Below, one piece after another: positions 1 to 12,080 of a DNA stretch of 64,000 nucleotides. Every line of letters starts with the position of its first letter. Positions within the stretch are counted from its first letter, which is position 1. The stretch is taken from positions 88,623-152,622 of the forward strand of contig VWZL01000014.1 in assembly GCA_013396915.1 (NCBI GenBank). Reading direction: 5' to 3'. Position numbers and translations under genes: made by a program. The notes beneath the pieces were generated by a model that ran no database searches, was not told the origin of the DNA, and worked only from the letters and a program-made list of their open reading frames with translations. Source of the stretch: Stercorarius parasiticus. Taxonomy: Eukaryota > Chordata > Aves > Charadriiformes > Stercorariidae.

Positions 1-225
1 ACCTGGAGTACTGTGTCCAGCTCTGGGGCCACCAACATAAGAAGGACATGGAACTGTTGGAATGGGTCCAAAGGAGGCCATGAAGGTGATCAGAGGGCTG
101 GAGCCCCTCTGCTGTGAGGACAGGCTGAGAGAGTTGGGGGGGTTCAGCCTGGAGAAGGCTCCGGGGAGACCTTCCAGCCNTCCTTAAGGTCCCTTCCAAC
201 CCAAACCATTCTAGGATTCTATGAT
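1..225 (+). mobile_element. CR1 LINE fragment, sense, 3' end, internally deleted
   Basis: The sequence opens inside the CR1 open-reading-frame end (cagctctggggccaccaaca, then agaaggacatggaactgttg) and finishes with cttaaggtcccttccaaccc and gattctatgat, the CR1 3' terminus. The usual few hundred bases between the cttccag block and the cttaaggtccc block are missing, and the lone N at 180 sits exactly at that junction. The element continues left of the window. Confidence 0.9.
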
Positions 226-523
226 ACATGTATTTATGGTGCGTATATATAGCTATTTCCAGTGTATAACCAGGCGAGAGTCTGCACCTTCCCAGTGCTC
301 CTCTAATAGTGAGGCCCAAACCACCAGCTTTTCACACAGGAAAGACCTCGAAACCAAAGAAGTTTTGTTCTGGCATTGTTTGGTGTTAATGAGCAGAGAA
401 ATAGGTCACCGGAGGCTGAAACCACCTGCCACCACCTGAACAGGACCTTCCTTCCCCAGGCGCTGGGTTGATGGGACCTCTGATGCGCGAAAGTGAAAGG
501 GAAAAGCCAAAGTGCCCCCATGT
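226..523. other. Non-coding spacer between two CR1 fragments
   Basis: No recognisable gene, repeat or RNA is seen here. The short overlapping open frames on both strands have no family signature. Confidence 0.5.
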
Positions 524-673
524 TGTGGCTGCCCCATCCCTGGAGGGGTTCAAGGCCAGGTTGGACGGGGCTTGGAGCAACCTGGTCTGGTGGGAGGTGT
601 CCCTGCCCAGGGCAGGGGGTGGCACTGGGTGGTCTTTAAGGCCTCTTCTAACCCAAACCATTCTGTGATTCTA
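524..673 (+). mobile_element. CR1 LINE fragment, sense, 5'-truncated 3' end
   Basis: Begins in the gtggctgccccatccctgg block and ends with cccaaaccattctgtgattc, the CR1 3' terminus. It abuts the CpG island directly. Confidence 0.92.
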
Positions 674-1290
674 CACGCGCAGAGACACCCGCGGGAGCCC
701 GTTAAACGCAACGGTCCCACTTCTCCATTGGTGTCTCGGGCCTTCCTGGCCCCAGCTGAGCCTGGCCGCCCGCGGCAACGGCGCTTGGTGCTGCCGGGGG
801 CCTTGACGGAGCGGGGAAGGGGGGAAGGCGGGGGCTCGGCCGGGCCGTGCGTGTCGCCGGGGTCCCGGGGTGTGGGGGCGGCGNNNNNNNNNNNNNNNNN
901 NNNNNNNNNNNNNNNNNNNNNNNNNNNNNNNNNNNNNNNNNNNNNNNNNCGGGCCGCGCCGGCATGGGGAGCCCCCCGGGCGGGCGGAGGGAAGCGGGCG
1001 GAGGCCGGCGGGCAGAGCTCGGGGGTCGGCGGCCGCCCTCAGCAGCCCCTCGCCCGGGATGGGAAGGGTGCCCCGGTGGGGAAGGGGTGGTCTGTGGGTG
1101 GGTGCGTTCCGGATCCGTTGGAAGCGGTTGGTCTCAGTTACAAAACTTTGCAATGGTTGCCTCGGGCTCGGCCTTTCGGCTTTCTTTGTAAGGCGTTTTC
1201 CATAAAAACTTTATCAACTTACCCAAAGAGCAGTTGGGCAAATTGGCGGCGCTTGGGGTGGGGGGAGCTTCTCGTTGCACGCGAGCTCTG
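672..1290. promoter_or_regulatory. CpG-rich block with assembly gap, candidate promoter/first exon
   Basis: GC content and CpG density rise sharply right after the CR1 end at 673 (cgcg, ccgcgg, gccgcccgcggcaacggcgc and many more) and fall away after about 1290. Such islands usually mark vertebrate promoters. The nearest plus-strand gene is TENT5D, whose coding exon is 13 kb downstream, so this could be its promoter. It could equally serve a minus-strand gene beyond the window edge. A weak donor (TTT|GTAAGG) lies at 1188. No TATA box or start site can be fixed. Open frames through here are composition artefacts and run across Ns. Confidence 0.45.
884..949. other. Assembly gap of 66 Ns inside the CpG island
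   Basis: An unbroken run of N sits in the most GC-rich part of the island, a place where short-read assemblies of birds commonly fail. The true length of the missing sequence is not known from the run itself, and a first exon could be hidden there. Confidence 0.95.
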
Positions 1291-4200
1291 TCTTACTACA
1301 GACGTTCATTTGCATGAATCTTAAAAACTTCTTGGATTTTGGGCAAGACCTTCCTCACCAAATTATTAGTGGAAGTAGTAGAAGCACGGTATCCACGGCT
1401 TTGCTGTCCAGTTAGCTGCTGGGAGCTCTGTCATCTCATCTAGGTGGCATAAAGTAGCCCTGGTCCCTTTGGCCTTTTCTAGGTGTTCACATAGGGCCAC
1501 CCATGTTCCCTGGGGAGGTCGGAGCCTGCAGGTCACACTCAGCCAAGCCGGCTGCGATTCTCTGCCCTTAAACTATTTGGAAGTGCTCTTCAAATAAGCA
1601 TGCCTGCCTGCAAAGCAAAGCTGGTTTCCAGCAACTCAGGGCCATTATTCTGTGTCTTCCCAGCCAGGGAATCGCGCTCCTGTGCTCACTGCCTTCTCCC
1701 ATCCACAAGCACCTCTCTTTGGTGCATCTCTTAAGCCACTGCAAATCTTTAACCATATTTATTATTCCATCAAAAAGAGCGCGGTTGACTACACGGGCAT
1801 ACACATTGTCTTCCACGTGCTGCATTAACAATAATAGTTTGTTCATGGCTCCCATAAAAAGCAATAAGATAGGTATGAATAATGATGTGGATCACTGTTA
1901 AAGGCCAAGAAATGAATCATAAATGAAAGTGATTCGAGAGCAGGGACTCTCCCACACTTTATGCTCTTGTGTTCTCCTTTAATTATAGAGTCAGATGCGA
2001 CTGGTGTATGTCCCATTCAGAAATGTAAAACCGGTCCCCTTGTCCTTTCATCCTCCTCTGTGCTGTGGCTGCAGTGTCCAGGAGTAAGGAATAAGTGCTT
2101 GATGTGTGGAGGGGAGAATAGCAGTCTGGATTATACCTCCTGCTCCTCTATATCTTATCCCTCTTGCATTCCCACAGCTTAGTTCAAAGAGAACAGTATT
2201 AATTCCTTTAATTTGCCGTTGCAGCAGACCTTTGACCTTTGGTAGTGTTGCTTGCATGCTGTCCCTGCTCAGCTATGCATTAGAGGCATAACTTTACAGC
2301 AAATGTAGTTTTGTTGCCTCATTAGGCATCAGACACGCAGCACTGTAGTAAGGACTATGTGCTCTATAATGATTCAGCTGCCAGAAAGAGAGACGTCTAA
2401 TGTCGACCCTTGTGAGCAAAGGCCTGAACTTAAATTCCTGCCCTGGAGAGCATATCAACAAAGCCTGCTCAAGTTCAGAAGTAACTGCTGACGCAGTAGG
2501 CTGTGATAATTTATGAATTCACTATAAATCAGGGAGAGATCATTGGACCAAGTTCCTTGAGAGATCACATTGAAATCACATTGAGATTGAGTTATTCTGG
2601 AGAGTAAATTAAGCAGCATTTAGGCTGGCAGTGGAAATTGATTCATTAATTAACACTGCTTGAAGGAATGAAATTCTGCCTGTATTTTCAAAAGTACTCC
2701 TAAACCAGATTGGTTTCATGGCCTTCCTAGTTCTGGGCCCTGGTGATCAAACTCCATCCTCCGCTGTAGCTCAGGGACTCGTGGGTGTGAATCAGGGCTC
2801 CTCACCTCCAGGACGGGTTTTGTCTGTGGATCGTGGCTTGCCCATAGTGAGGGGTGAAAATGTTGGTAGCTTGTGCTCGACTTTGCCTCTTTCATTCATG
2901 TTGAGCACCCCTTGGTGGGTAACCTTGGGGTTATTGACGGTGTTTGTTGAATTCCCAGTAGCTTGATAGTCATCTGCAGATGGGGATGGTATATGTTTTA
3001 TGGATGTATGGGTGTATATTTTTAGTGCCCAGTGGTTTTAATGGCAGAGGATGAAGCCCAAGGAACACTTAGAGGATCTGTAGGCAAACTCCAGTTCAGG
3101 TTTCACCATCAAACTATAGGTAGCATGGAGCGAGGGATGGTTTAGTGGGACTGCGCAGAGTAGAAATGAGCTCAGAATTTATCTTACTGGCATCAGGTGC
3201 CCAGCCATGCACATACTGGGCCGGTTTTGCTCTCGTTTACAGCAGGGCAGTAAACAGTGTGGGAACTGAATTTGTGCCATTTGGTTTCAAACATTAAAAA
3301 AAAAAAAAATCTTTTGAAAGTTACAGTCTGGTTTGTCCCCTTTGCCACCATGATCTCCACGCAAAAAGAATTATTCGAAGCATCAGTACAGAATCTAAGA
3401 TACCACAGGGAATCAGCAACATACCTGTTGTCCACTGCCATGCAGAATTAGAGTGCAGTACACAGAGGGTGAACATAGGTAGCTGTAAAATTTGAGCATA
3501 ATATTGAGCACGGCTTCTTCATGTTGCATAATTGCTCACAGATAAACCATCATTTTGGGTTTTTTCTAGCCGAGGTATTTTTGTGGCCCTGAAAACTATT
3601 TCTTTCAGTACATGTTAACAAAAGAATGGTTCTCCTCCTTAAAACACTACGAACTGGTACAGCAGATGTCAATGTATGTCAACATCAGCTGATTTTCTTC
3701 TCCATTACCCTTTCTGCTGGATCTTTGCTTATCTAGCAGGTCCTGTCTGCTTGACATCCAGTGTCACGTTGAATGTTTTTTCATGTTTGGTGATAGAAAG
3801 CTTGACTCAGTCTTTCTCAAAAATGGGTGTCGTCATCCACATGATGGTCATTATGCATTATTGATAGTGATGGAAAAGTCACGAATACACACGTCTTTGC
3901 TGCAGGGCCTTAGCCTTTTTCTTTGGTTTATTGTTGCTTTATCTTGTCTCTGCATTTTAGTAATAGTGTCAACGGTGACGCTTCATGCTGCCTTCACCAT
4001 GAAAGAGTAGCAGTACCCTGGTCCTGGTGCTGCAGCCGTAGTCCTTTTTCCTGACATAGTTTGAGTGGAGTTATGTGGTTTTTCACTTTATCACAGAACT
4101 CTAGAAGACATTTCAGTTATCAAAAAGCTATTTTCTAGGGGAATCCTAGCTCTTACTGATGCAGAATTAAGAATAAACTCTTGTGCAGCAAGTGCTTTGA

Positions 4201-7200
4201 AGTTAATAAATAATTCATATTTTTTTCCCCACTTTTACAATGTAACTCATAAAATTGGGAAAATAGCATTAAAAGAAAACCCCACTACTGCATTGTGCAG
4301 TCAGAGAATAACTTTCTAATGTAAGTATGGAAATTAATTCATAAAAATATGGATTATACGTTAACATTATAAACACAAATAGTAATATAAACAAACAGTG
4401 GAAGACGTAGTAATCTTTGAATAGGTTCCCAGCTTGCCCTCCTATCAGTTCTGTGAGACACATTTCTGTGGAGGGTGCCAGCCAAGCCTGGGCCAGGATA
4501 CAGAAGTTCTTTCCAACTTAATTTAAACTCGCCACTTGCTGCAACGATCACAAAGAGCCTTTATTCGGAGGGATCCCAGGCTGCTTAACAAATCAGCCTG
4601 AAGCCTGTGCCCAGAGTTCACGTCTTCTGCCATAAAATGAAAATACTTCTGGAGTGAAACGGGATAATTGCTTAATAGGAAATACTTTTATAAAATATGC
4701 AGAGCAGAGCAGGAGAGATGCGGGGAGGGCTTTGTGGAATACGAAATGCATTTGTCTTCAGCTTTCTGGCTCACCCCAAGGAAAACTCTCCAAATCCATT
4801 CTACTACTCTACGTACTATCAAAATCCACCCTCGATACTTCAATGGCTCAGTACTGATTCAGAAGGAAAAAAAAAAGCAAACCCAAAAAGCATTGCATTG
4901 ATTGAATGAGCTAAATGCAGCTTCCAGCAAGGCACATCACTTTTTTGGTGTGATCAGTAAAAAAAAAGGAAATCCATTCAATTTACTCTGTGTGTTGTAT
5001 TGGAACCCTCCCAAAACAGACATGACTGCAAACCTGGCAGTGTCCTCTGATGCTCTCATGACCAACGTCATCTCAGAAGACAGGTTCTTGAGGATGTTCT
5101 GCCAATTTTGTAACTCACCGGGTCTCCCTTGGCGTAGATGAGGGGAAGAAGCCTCTGGAGAGTTTCTAAGGAGAGCCTTGACTTTGTAACGCCCTCTATC
5201 CACTGACAACGACCCAGAATTAGGACTGTAATGGCACGCTGCATGGCTCTTCCTCTGGCGTTTGAAGAGGAGAGATAATTATGAAGATGGTTAATAGATG
5301 GAAAAGGAGGATTGTTTCATTCTTTACCTTGCCTGCTTTTGCTGCAGTTTAGTCATGATAATGAGAGTTTTTGATAAGTGAGCTTCGGATTGAGTCACTG
5401 GTATCTCGAGTGAGTAAATAGATTTTGGTATTAGTCTGAGGAGCTAAGCAGAGCAATCACGCGCTGCTCTCGGAAGCCGGCAGGCACAAAGGGGAGGCAA
5501 ACATGTCTGGAGAAGGGAGAGGATCCTTGGCTCTCGTTCTTGCCGACTCGGGGGAATCACCTTGAAATGCCCTGGGTCAGCTGATGAGGCGTCCGAGCAG
5601 CCTCCGCGCCCACTGAAGCCCATGGGAGATGCAGGGACCCCGTAGGTTTGAAGGTCAATGTGCCTCATGGTGGGACCTGGTATTGGGAACACCCAAAACC
5701 AGTGACCGACTGGGAACGTGTTCTCAAGCAGTATTCATGGCACAGCGTGTCGGAGGGGTAAACCCAAGGCACAGAGCTATGCGTTATCTCCTAGACCCTG
5801 CTGGTTCTCATTATAGTCTTTTGCTCATTATGCACAGAGACATAATGGTAAAAGACTTTGAAATGAGTTTGTTGGTGCATATCATCACAATTCACATTTT
5901 GAATTCAGGAATAGGAAAATATTATCTTTGAGACCCAAGGTAGTTGTTGACATGGTTGTTTTTATTTTTGCTTTTACTTCAGTTAGTTAGAAAAATCCTG
6001 GGAAGCGCGAGTACAGAATAATGAAATGATGCACTTTTTCCTGTAATGATGGAGCCAATAAAAGGCAGCCATTGAGAATAATGTCCCAACTGCCAAAGCA
6101 CTTCATCAATCTCAGCTGCTGCTTCTATGAACATATTATATAATAATGTGTGTTCTTCTACAAAAAAAATATACAGGTCTCTCTCTCCTTCCCCTAAATA
6201 TCACCAGGGGAAGCCATTAATTCTACTCTAGTGTTAATCTATTCCATCAGGATGATATATCCATTAATGGATATCATATATCCATTAAACCTTCTACCCT
6301 CGCACAGAAAGAAATAACAATAGTTCACTGTTAAAAAGACGAAATGATTTTTTTTCTTTTTAAGTAACTGATCATATATTTGTCTGACTTTTCCTTCAGG
6401 AGGCCAGACTTCGCATGCTGATTCTCTTTTATCTAAGCAGTCCAGAACCTCTTTTCCTTGCCATTGAAGACATGCCTGGCTTCTCACTTTCAGGCTAACC
6501 AGAGCTCAGCCTTTGCTAGACTTAACCCTTTATTCCCAGCTGCAAACATGAGCCATCGCTGCACGGATTTGGGGAGCAAGTCAGGGCACATGCATTCATT
6601 CAATTAGTGCATCATGAGTTGGAAAGCAAATGAAAGCTGCAGACAGGCCCTGGCACAGCAGGGCACAGAATGAGGAAACCAAGTACTTGATTTCTGGCAG
6701 CAGTAAAAACAGCGTATTCAGTGATAAAAATATGACTGCCATAGCATGGGGGAAAAATCCATAATATTCTTAATAAAATGAATAAAACATTCCATATCTC
6801 CTTGGGCTATTATTTCAGCTTTTCCTGCAGATCACGCATATATTTACACTCAAGTCATACTTGCAAAGTTATCTTGACTCAGAAGCGTATGTACTTTCAG
6901 TATAAAAATTGAGATTGTGGAGCACAACTATGCAACAAGGAGTAAATTCACACGTATATCAAATCACGATGGACAGGGCCTTACTTGGGCGTGTTTAAGG
7001 AGCCTTATGTAGGTGTTAGGAACTTTGTGGGATGCGGTGCTGGAATGGAGGTCTTTGAAGGAAGGCCTAAAAAAGACTACCTAGCTGTCAGCACATCTTT
7101 GAAATGAGAAACAAATATTAAAAAGCGCCTTTATGACAGCATACAGATATTTTAAAAAAATACAAAAAGTTTTAGAATTTTTTTTTAGAGTTGTAATCCC

Positions 7201-7726
7201 TGCATAGCCAGTCAAAGGGCCATTCAGTACGTGGAAATTGCAGCAACAGGCTGAATCCTGGCCTTACTGTAAATGAACCAACAACCTGGTCTGCCAGGAA
7301 ACGAGACCTTCCTGTCACCTGCACGCATTTTTAGAAAGAATATGAAGCCGCTACACAATTCATAATATTTAATTTTGCTGGGTTGTTATTAGTTCTATTT
7401 TTTTTGTAAGATTCCACAATGCCCCTTCTAGTTTGCACGTCTATTAATAATATTAAATTCTTTTTCAAAATCCCATAGAGAAAATAGCAAGTTTGTTAAT
7501 ATCTTTGCGGAGGATTAAGTATGACCAAAACTCAGAGTCTTTATAAGCACTTCTGGGTCTTTCCACTGCTTTTACCTTATCATTTCCAACTTAAAAGGCT
7601 CTTGTTACGACTGCAGGACTGCCAAGTTGTAATGCATGATTTATTATGTACAGCAGGTGACTGGTAGTTAACATTTAGCTCAAAATGAATGTTATTGTTT
7701 GTTGGTTGTTTTTTTTTTTCCTGCAG
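1291..7726. other. Non-coding interval, probably TENT5D 5' intron
   Basis: AT-rich sequence with no coding frame showing a known family. It includes an A-run at 3296-3309 and a short palindrome at 6257-6274 (separate entry). No CR1 copy is recognisable. Intronic status depends on the upstream promoter being that of TENT5D. Confidence 0.35.
6255..6288. repeat. 18-bp perfect palindrome with overlapping 13-bp direct repeat
   Basis: ATATCCATTAATGGATAT at 6257-6274 is its own reverse complement. ATATATCCATTAA occurs at 6255-6267 and again at 6276-6288. The core carries two ATTA homeodomain half-sites face to face, but it could be simple AT-rich drift. Confidence 0.6.
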
Positions 7727-7849
7727 CTTTCCCTGGGACGTTCATGTTTTTGTCAGTGACAAGATGACAATTCGTATTTTTACCAAAGGATCCAGTGAGT
7801 CATCCCATTAACTCAGCTGAAATACATGCTTGCCAATCGTCCTGCCACG
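7727..7849 (+). other. Candidate non-coding 5'UTR exon of TENT5D
   Basis: A long T tract followed by cctgcag ends at 7726 (strong acceptor), and CACG|GTAAGTC gives a good donor at 7850. The 123-base segment between them is a normal exon length and lies 6.5 kb upstream of the coding-exon acceptor on the same strand. It contains two short closed upstream ORFs (7744-7767 and 7764-7811). A third ATG at 7826 stays open to the donor and, if joined to 14318, would run past the TENT5D start and stop at 14342-14344. TENT5 genes commonly carry non-coding 5' exons. The call rests on splice consensus alone. Confidence 0.45.
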
Positions 7850-9003
7850 GTAAGTCTGTGGGATTTTGCATTCTCTCGGGAAATGTTATTCAGGAGTGAG
7901 TCCATAGCATGCATTCGGTGGTACAAATAATCTTTACCTAAAGTAGTAACTTCTCAGTGATGACCACAGACCAAAGCAGAACAGATATTGCATATCACAC
8001 CTATTTTTTTTTAAAGTAATTAAAGTATTTTGGAGCAAATGAGAAGCCTGGCTGTGCCTCGTACCATGCTATTTACAAGGCCGTGGTTTGTTTGAACCTG
8101 GAGGCCGTGTAAGAAGGCACATCATGCGTTGTGGGAACTGATACAAAGGCGGAATGTATCTGGCCTTGAAAATGTTGCCCAGTGAGGGGATCCACGTGCA
8201 GGCAGCTAAGAACGAGCGTACCATGAGTCATGATGGAAAAATTCAACATCTAAAAAGCCCCAAATCTCCAGGATGACATAACATGGATTATGTATTCGTA
8301 CTGGTTGCCCAAATTAAACTCCTTAGTTATTTTGTCTCTCCTGAGAACTCCCAGCTCCTGAAGCCAATATCCTGTAACGTTCCAGTAGAGGTGTAGGCTA
8401 CTCAGTTCCTTTTCCCAGCTTTGTGCTATGGGAGAGTACAGCTGCCCTTGGGCCGTACTGCTCTGCCAGTCATTTTCCTTTGGGAGAAGGGGCTGTGCAG
8501 GCTGGTACATGACTCTCTTGCCTTTCCCTGTTCCTTGGGTTGGGTTGGAGAAAAGGTAGGACACGTTTTTGTTGATAAAGTCTCTCCTTTTCTGCTTACT
8601 TGTTCTGCCCTTGAAGCTGATATCCTGTGTCATAGTCCAAGCAAACTGCTTTCTGCTTAAGTGTATTTTGCACACTACGCACCCTTATCTCACAGGAGAA
8701 GAGCATATGGCCTTGAGTTATTATTTATTTCAGGGTAACTAGATGGTAACTGTACTGAAAACTTATGGCAACTCATGCGTTATCTCATGATAACAGGATA
8801 AATAAACAGGATCTTCACTGCATGCATTAACATTAATGGAAGGAAAAACTCATGAAAAACACTGTCAAACCAGTTTAAATATGTCCCCATTTAGGTTTCC
8901 CCAGATGCTTTACTGCTTCTACTTGTCTCATACGCATTTAAATTATCACTGGGACTCCTTCCACATTTGACATTCTTGCTTTCGGAGTTAATGCCAGCTG
9001 CAG

Positions 9004-9358
9004 TCCTTAAGTCATTGAGCATGCAAAATACTTTAAAATGTCCAACAGAATAGGGAAATGCAGCTTTGAATTAAAATACAGCCTTAGCAGGATCGTTGAA
9101 ATCATTAGTGACGCATATAACACGTATGCAGCAAAGCCAATACAGAGATCTAAGGGCATCTCTGGGGTGGCCCCCAAAAGCAAGGCTACCACAGCAGCTG
9201 TCAAGGCATTCAAGTGCAAACAAAATAAAGACAATTGGAACATTGAAATATTCCGTGCAATTGTTGTAAAACAGACAAATCGGGGAGCCGATAAAAGCAA
9301 AGGGAAGAGACTGGAGGTAACACAGCTGCACAATATCTGTCAGATGCGTTCAGCTTGA
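9004..9358. other. Stretch open in three frames on both strands, unknown nature
   Basis: One plus-strand frame (9038-9358, 106 residues) and two minus-strand frames (9007-9333 and 9071-9331) are open together over about 260 bases of AT-rich DNA. A possible acceptor (ctgcag, ending 9003) and a possible donor (GGAG|GTAACA, at 9315) bracket it on the plus strand. No protein family is recognised in any frame. It might be a conserved non-coding element, an alternative 5' exon, or chance. Confidence 0.25.
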
Positions 9359-11984
9359 GAATGCCAGCGCGTTGCAAACCCCTTGAAAATACACTGAAGC
9401 AACACTATGGAGTATATAAAAAGAGAATCTTAAACAGTTTATCGGTAAAATATGAGCTAAATTGGATGAGACTGTCCTCTAGACTGTAAGTATCTGTTTC
9501 TGTGAAAGCTGCATGGAACATGAAAGCTGTCAAAATTTTTATTCATTCAGATGTAAAGCCAGATCTGCTTTTATTTTTTGGACCAAGCTGGTGTATGGCA
9601 GAGTGCTAAGAGGTGGGCAACTAAATCTTTCAGCATCATTGTAAAACCAAACTCATAGTTGTTTGGTCCAAACCCGGGTGAAAAAAATTAGAGTCTCTAA
9701 TTTTGATATAAAAATAAATAATAAAAATTAGCAAAACTATGTTTAATGGTCCCACAGTAACTAAACATTTTTCCATGGTGCAACCACTTCATCAGCTGAA
9801 AGTGACCACTCAAGGACAAGTTGGAACTTGAATCAGGAAAACATTTTTCTAACCTTATAATAAGGATAATATATCACAAAACTTGACTAGGTCTGATCCG
9901 TCTTATTCTGTGCTTCTCTAGCCAGCGTATGTAAAAGAAAACACCCTGAAAATTACTTTTCCTCATCGCTTTATATGGTAGAGATCTTAAATCAGGCAGG
10001 ATTCGGGGTCCGTTGCAGTTTATAGTAACATTTTAAATCCCATAGACAAAAAACTAAGAAAAATCACTAGGAAAGAGTTTCAGTAAGTTACAAGCACTGA
10101 TGAAGTGAAGAAAAAACCCCTCTTTCAATAAACAATTACAAAGGCTGTTTGTGCCTTTCACTGCCACAGTACTAGCGTTTATGCAACCTGCCATTTACGG
10201 ACCATGTACGGACTCTAAGGTAGGAAAACACGGAATGTGAAACACATGAAATGCTTTTAGTTATTCATGTGGAAGAAGTTATAGAAACCGAATTCTTTGA
10301 CGGGGCGCAGCAGGGCAGACCTAGGCAAGGCTGGGAGTGTGGGTGCCGCCGAGTAAGAGCTCTCAAAGTCTGTGTCACCTATGTGGTTACCCTGAATGGC
10401 ATAATGCTGCTGCTGGCAAAGGGGCGGTGGGATATAGCTGCCTCCAGGGATCATCCTCCAGTGCAAACACCACCGGTTTCCAAAGAAGGAAGCCATTTTC
10501 CAGCCTCTTTTCCCATTAACTGACCCGTCCCCAGCACTCGCTTGTGTATGGCTTCGTCTGGCTGCTGTGGTCACATGCAGTGGGTTGCCTTCCCTTCATC
10601 CCTTGGTCTCTCCTGTTCTACACAATGCTTTGGCTAATTACAGGCTCAATACTGCTGCGGATTTATTGTAACTGAGGCTTACTTGCATTAATAATAACTC
10701 CTGACGTTAGCCTGAGCACCTCAGTAAATAAATTTGCTACTGCTTTAAGAAGTAAGGTTCCTAATGACTATAAAATTGCCTGGAAATTGTTCTTGTTGTC
10801 AGATAAGATTAAGGAAAAGAAAAAGAGAAAGTCCTTCTAGGAAAGCGCAGGGTTATGTACTGGGTTGCAAGCTGGAAGAAAATTAGTAAATAATAATGAT
10901 TTTAAAAGTTTATTTAGCTCTGTCTGTAAATGAATTACATTCTTGACAACTTAATTCCTGTTTTTCCTAAGACATTTTCCTTATTTGTCAAAGTCAAAGG
11001 CATTATTTCAGCACATAATTCTTAGTATTTATCATAAGACGTTTCTCAGACGTTCATGTTGAGGCTCTGAACTCAGAAGGCACCACCGGATTCTCCAGGA
11101 ATCACTTTAGAGAAATGACATTTTGAGGTACGACTCTTCAACACAAAAGAGATATTTACTGACATTACCTTTTCCTGTCATTTTTGAATCTTGGTATATT
11201 GCAATAAAATCTAAAATAACTAAAAACTTCTAGCAATAAAGGAAGGATTTCTAAGCTTATTTAGGGATACTTCCATCTTCTGACTTTCAAAAAGTGTTTG
11301 AAGAGGGTCCCACTGCTAAAAAAGGGGATTGAATTTCAACATTCCCTTCTCTAAGCCCTTTCCTTTACATCACAGCATTAACCTTGAGAAGCTCGCTCTC
11401 AGATTTGCAGTATCAGACCAAGCACATCACAAAAACTACTGCTTATACAAAAATTCCGACAACTATAAGTTTGCTAGTAGAATGTTAGAGCTGGTCCACC
11501 ATAATCTGACGCATCAAACACACAAATGTGGCAGCAAAAAGTTTATGCAAAACTCTGTCCTCCTGATCTCTCGCTGCACCCAGTGTTGTGCTCCTTCCAA
11601 AATTCACAGTGCCTTGCTGTAACAGCTATTTTTGATGAGAAAAAAAAGCCCTGGGATGTCATAAGGGCTATGAAGGACAGATAGAAGTTTTTCGTAATAA
11701 TAATTTGTGGTAGTAAACAAATTAGCATGGGGCCATAACAATAAATAGCTAATGGTAAAGTCGTAAGCATGTAAAATAGGCAGTTCTGTGGATGGCAATT
11801 TCTCTCCCTTTTCGTTTCTTCTAAATGCCTGCGGAAATGTGTATTTCTGAGTATGTACGAAACATACATGTATTTGCATGTTATGGATATGGACAATACT
11901 ATACCAGGAATTGGTACCAGGAGCAATACGAGGAACTACATGGTCGTACCAGAACTGTGGGACTGAATCCAAGACCTTCACACC

Positions 11985-12080
11985 ATCAATTCAGTGGCAA
12001 TTAAACTCCCAACTTGGGGCCTGATTTGGCCAACTTTTAAAGCACGCGTTTAACTTCAAACATATGCTTAGTTCCATTCT
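11985..12080. repeat. Possible ancient amniote interspersed repeat (family not named)
   Basis: The blocks tcagtggcaattaaactccc, ggggcctgat and gcgtttaacttcaaacatatg resemble, in order, a degenerate repeat that is abundant in turtle and crocodile genomes and survives as fossils in birds. This is recalled resemblance only; I cannot assign a family name. Confidence 0.35.

Noticed and set aside
512..1324. 270-codon plus-strand open frame
   Set aside because: It begins inside a CR1 fragment, crosses the 66-N gap and lies in GC-rich CpG-island sequence where stops are rare. No family signature.
8250..8675. 141-codon minus-strand open frame in the putative TENT5D intron
   Set aside because: No family resemblance, promoter or polyadenylation context on that strand.
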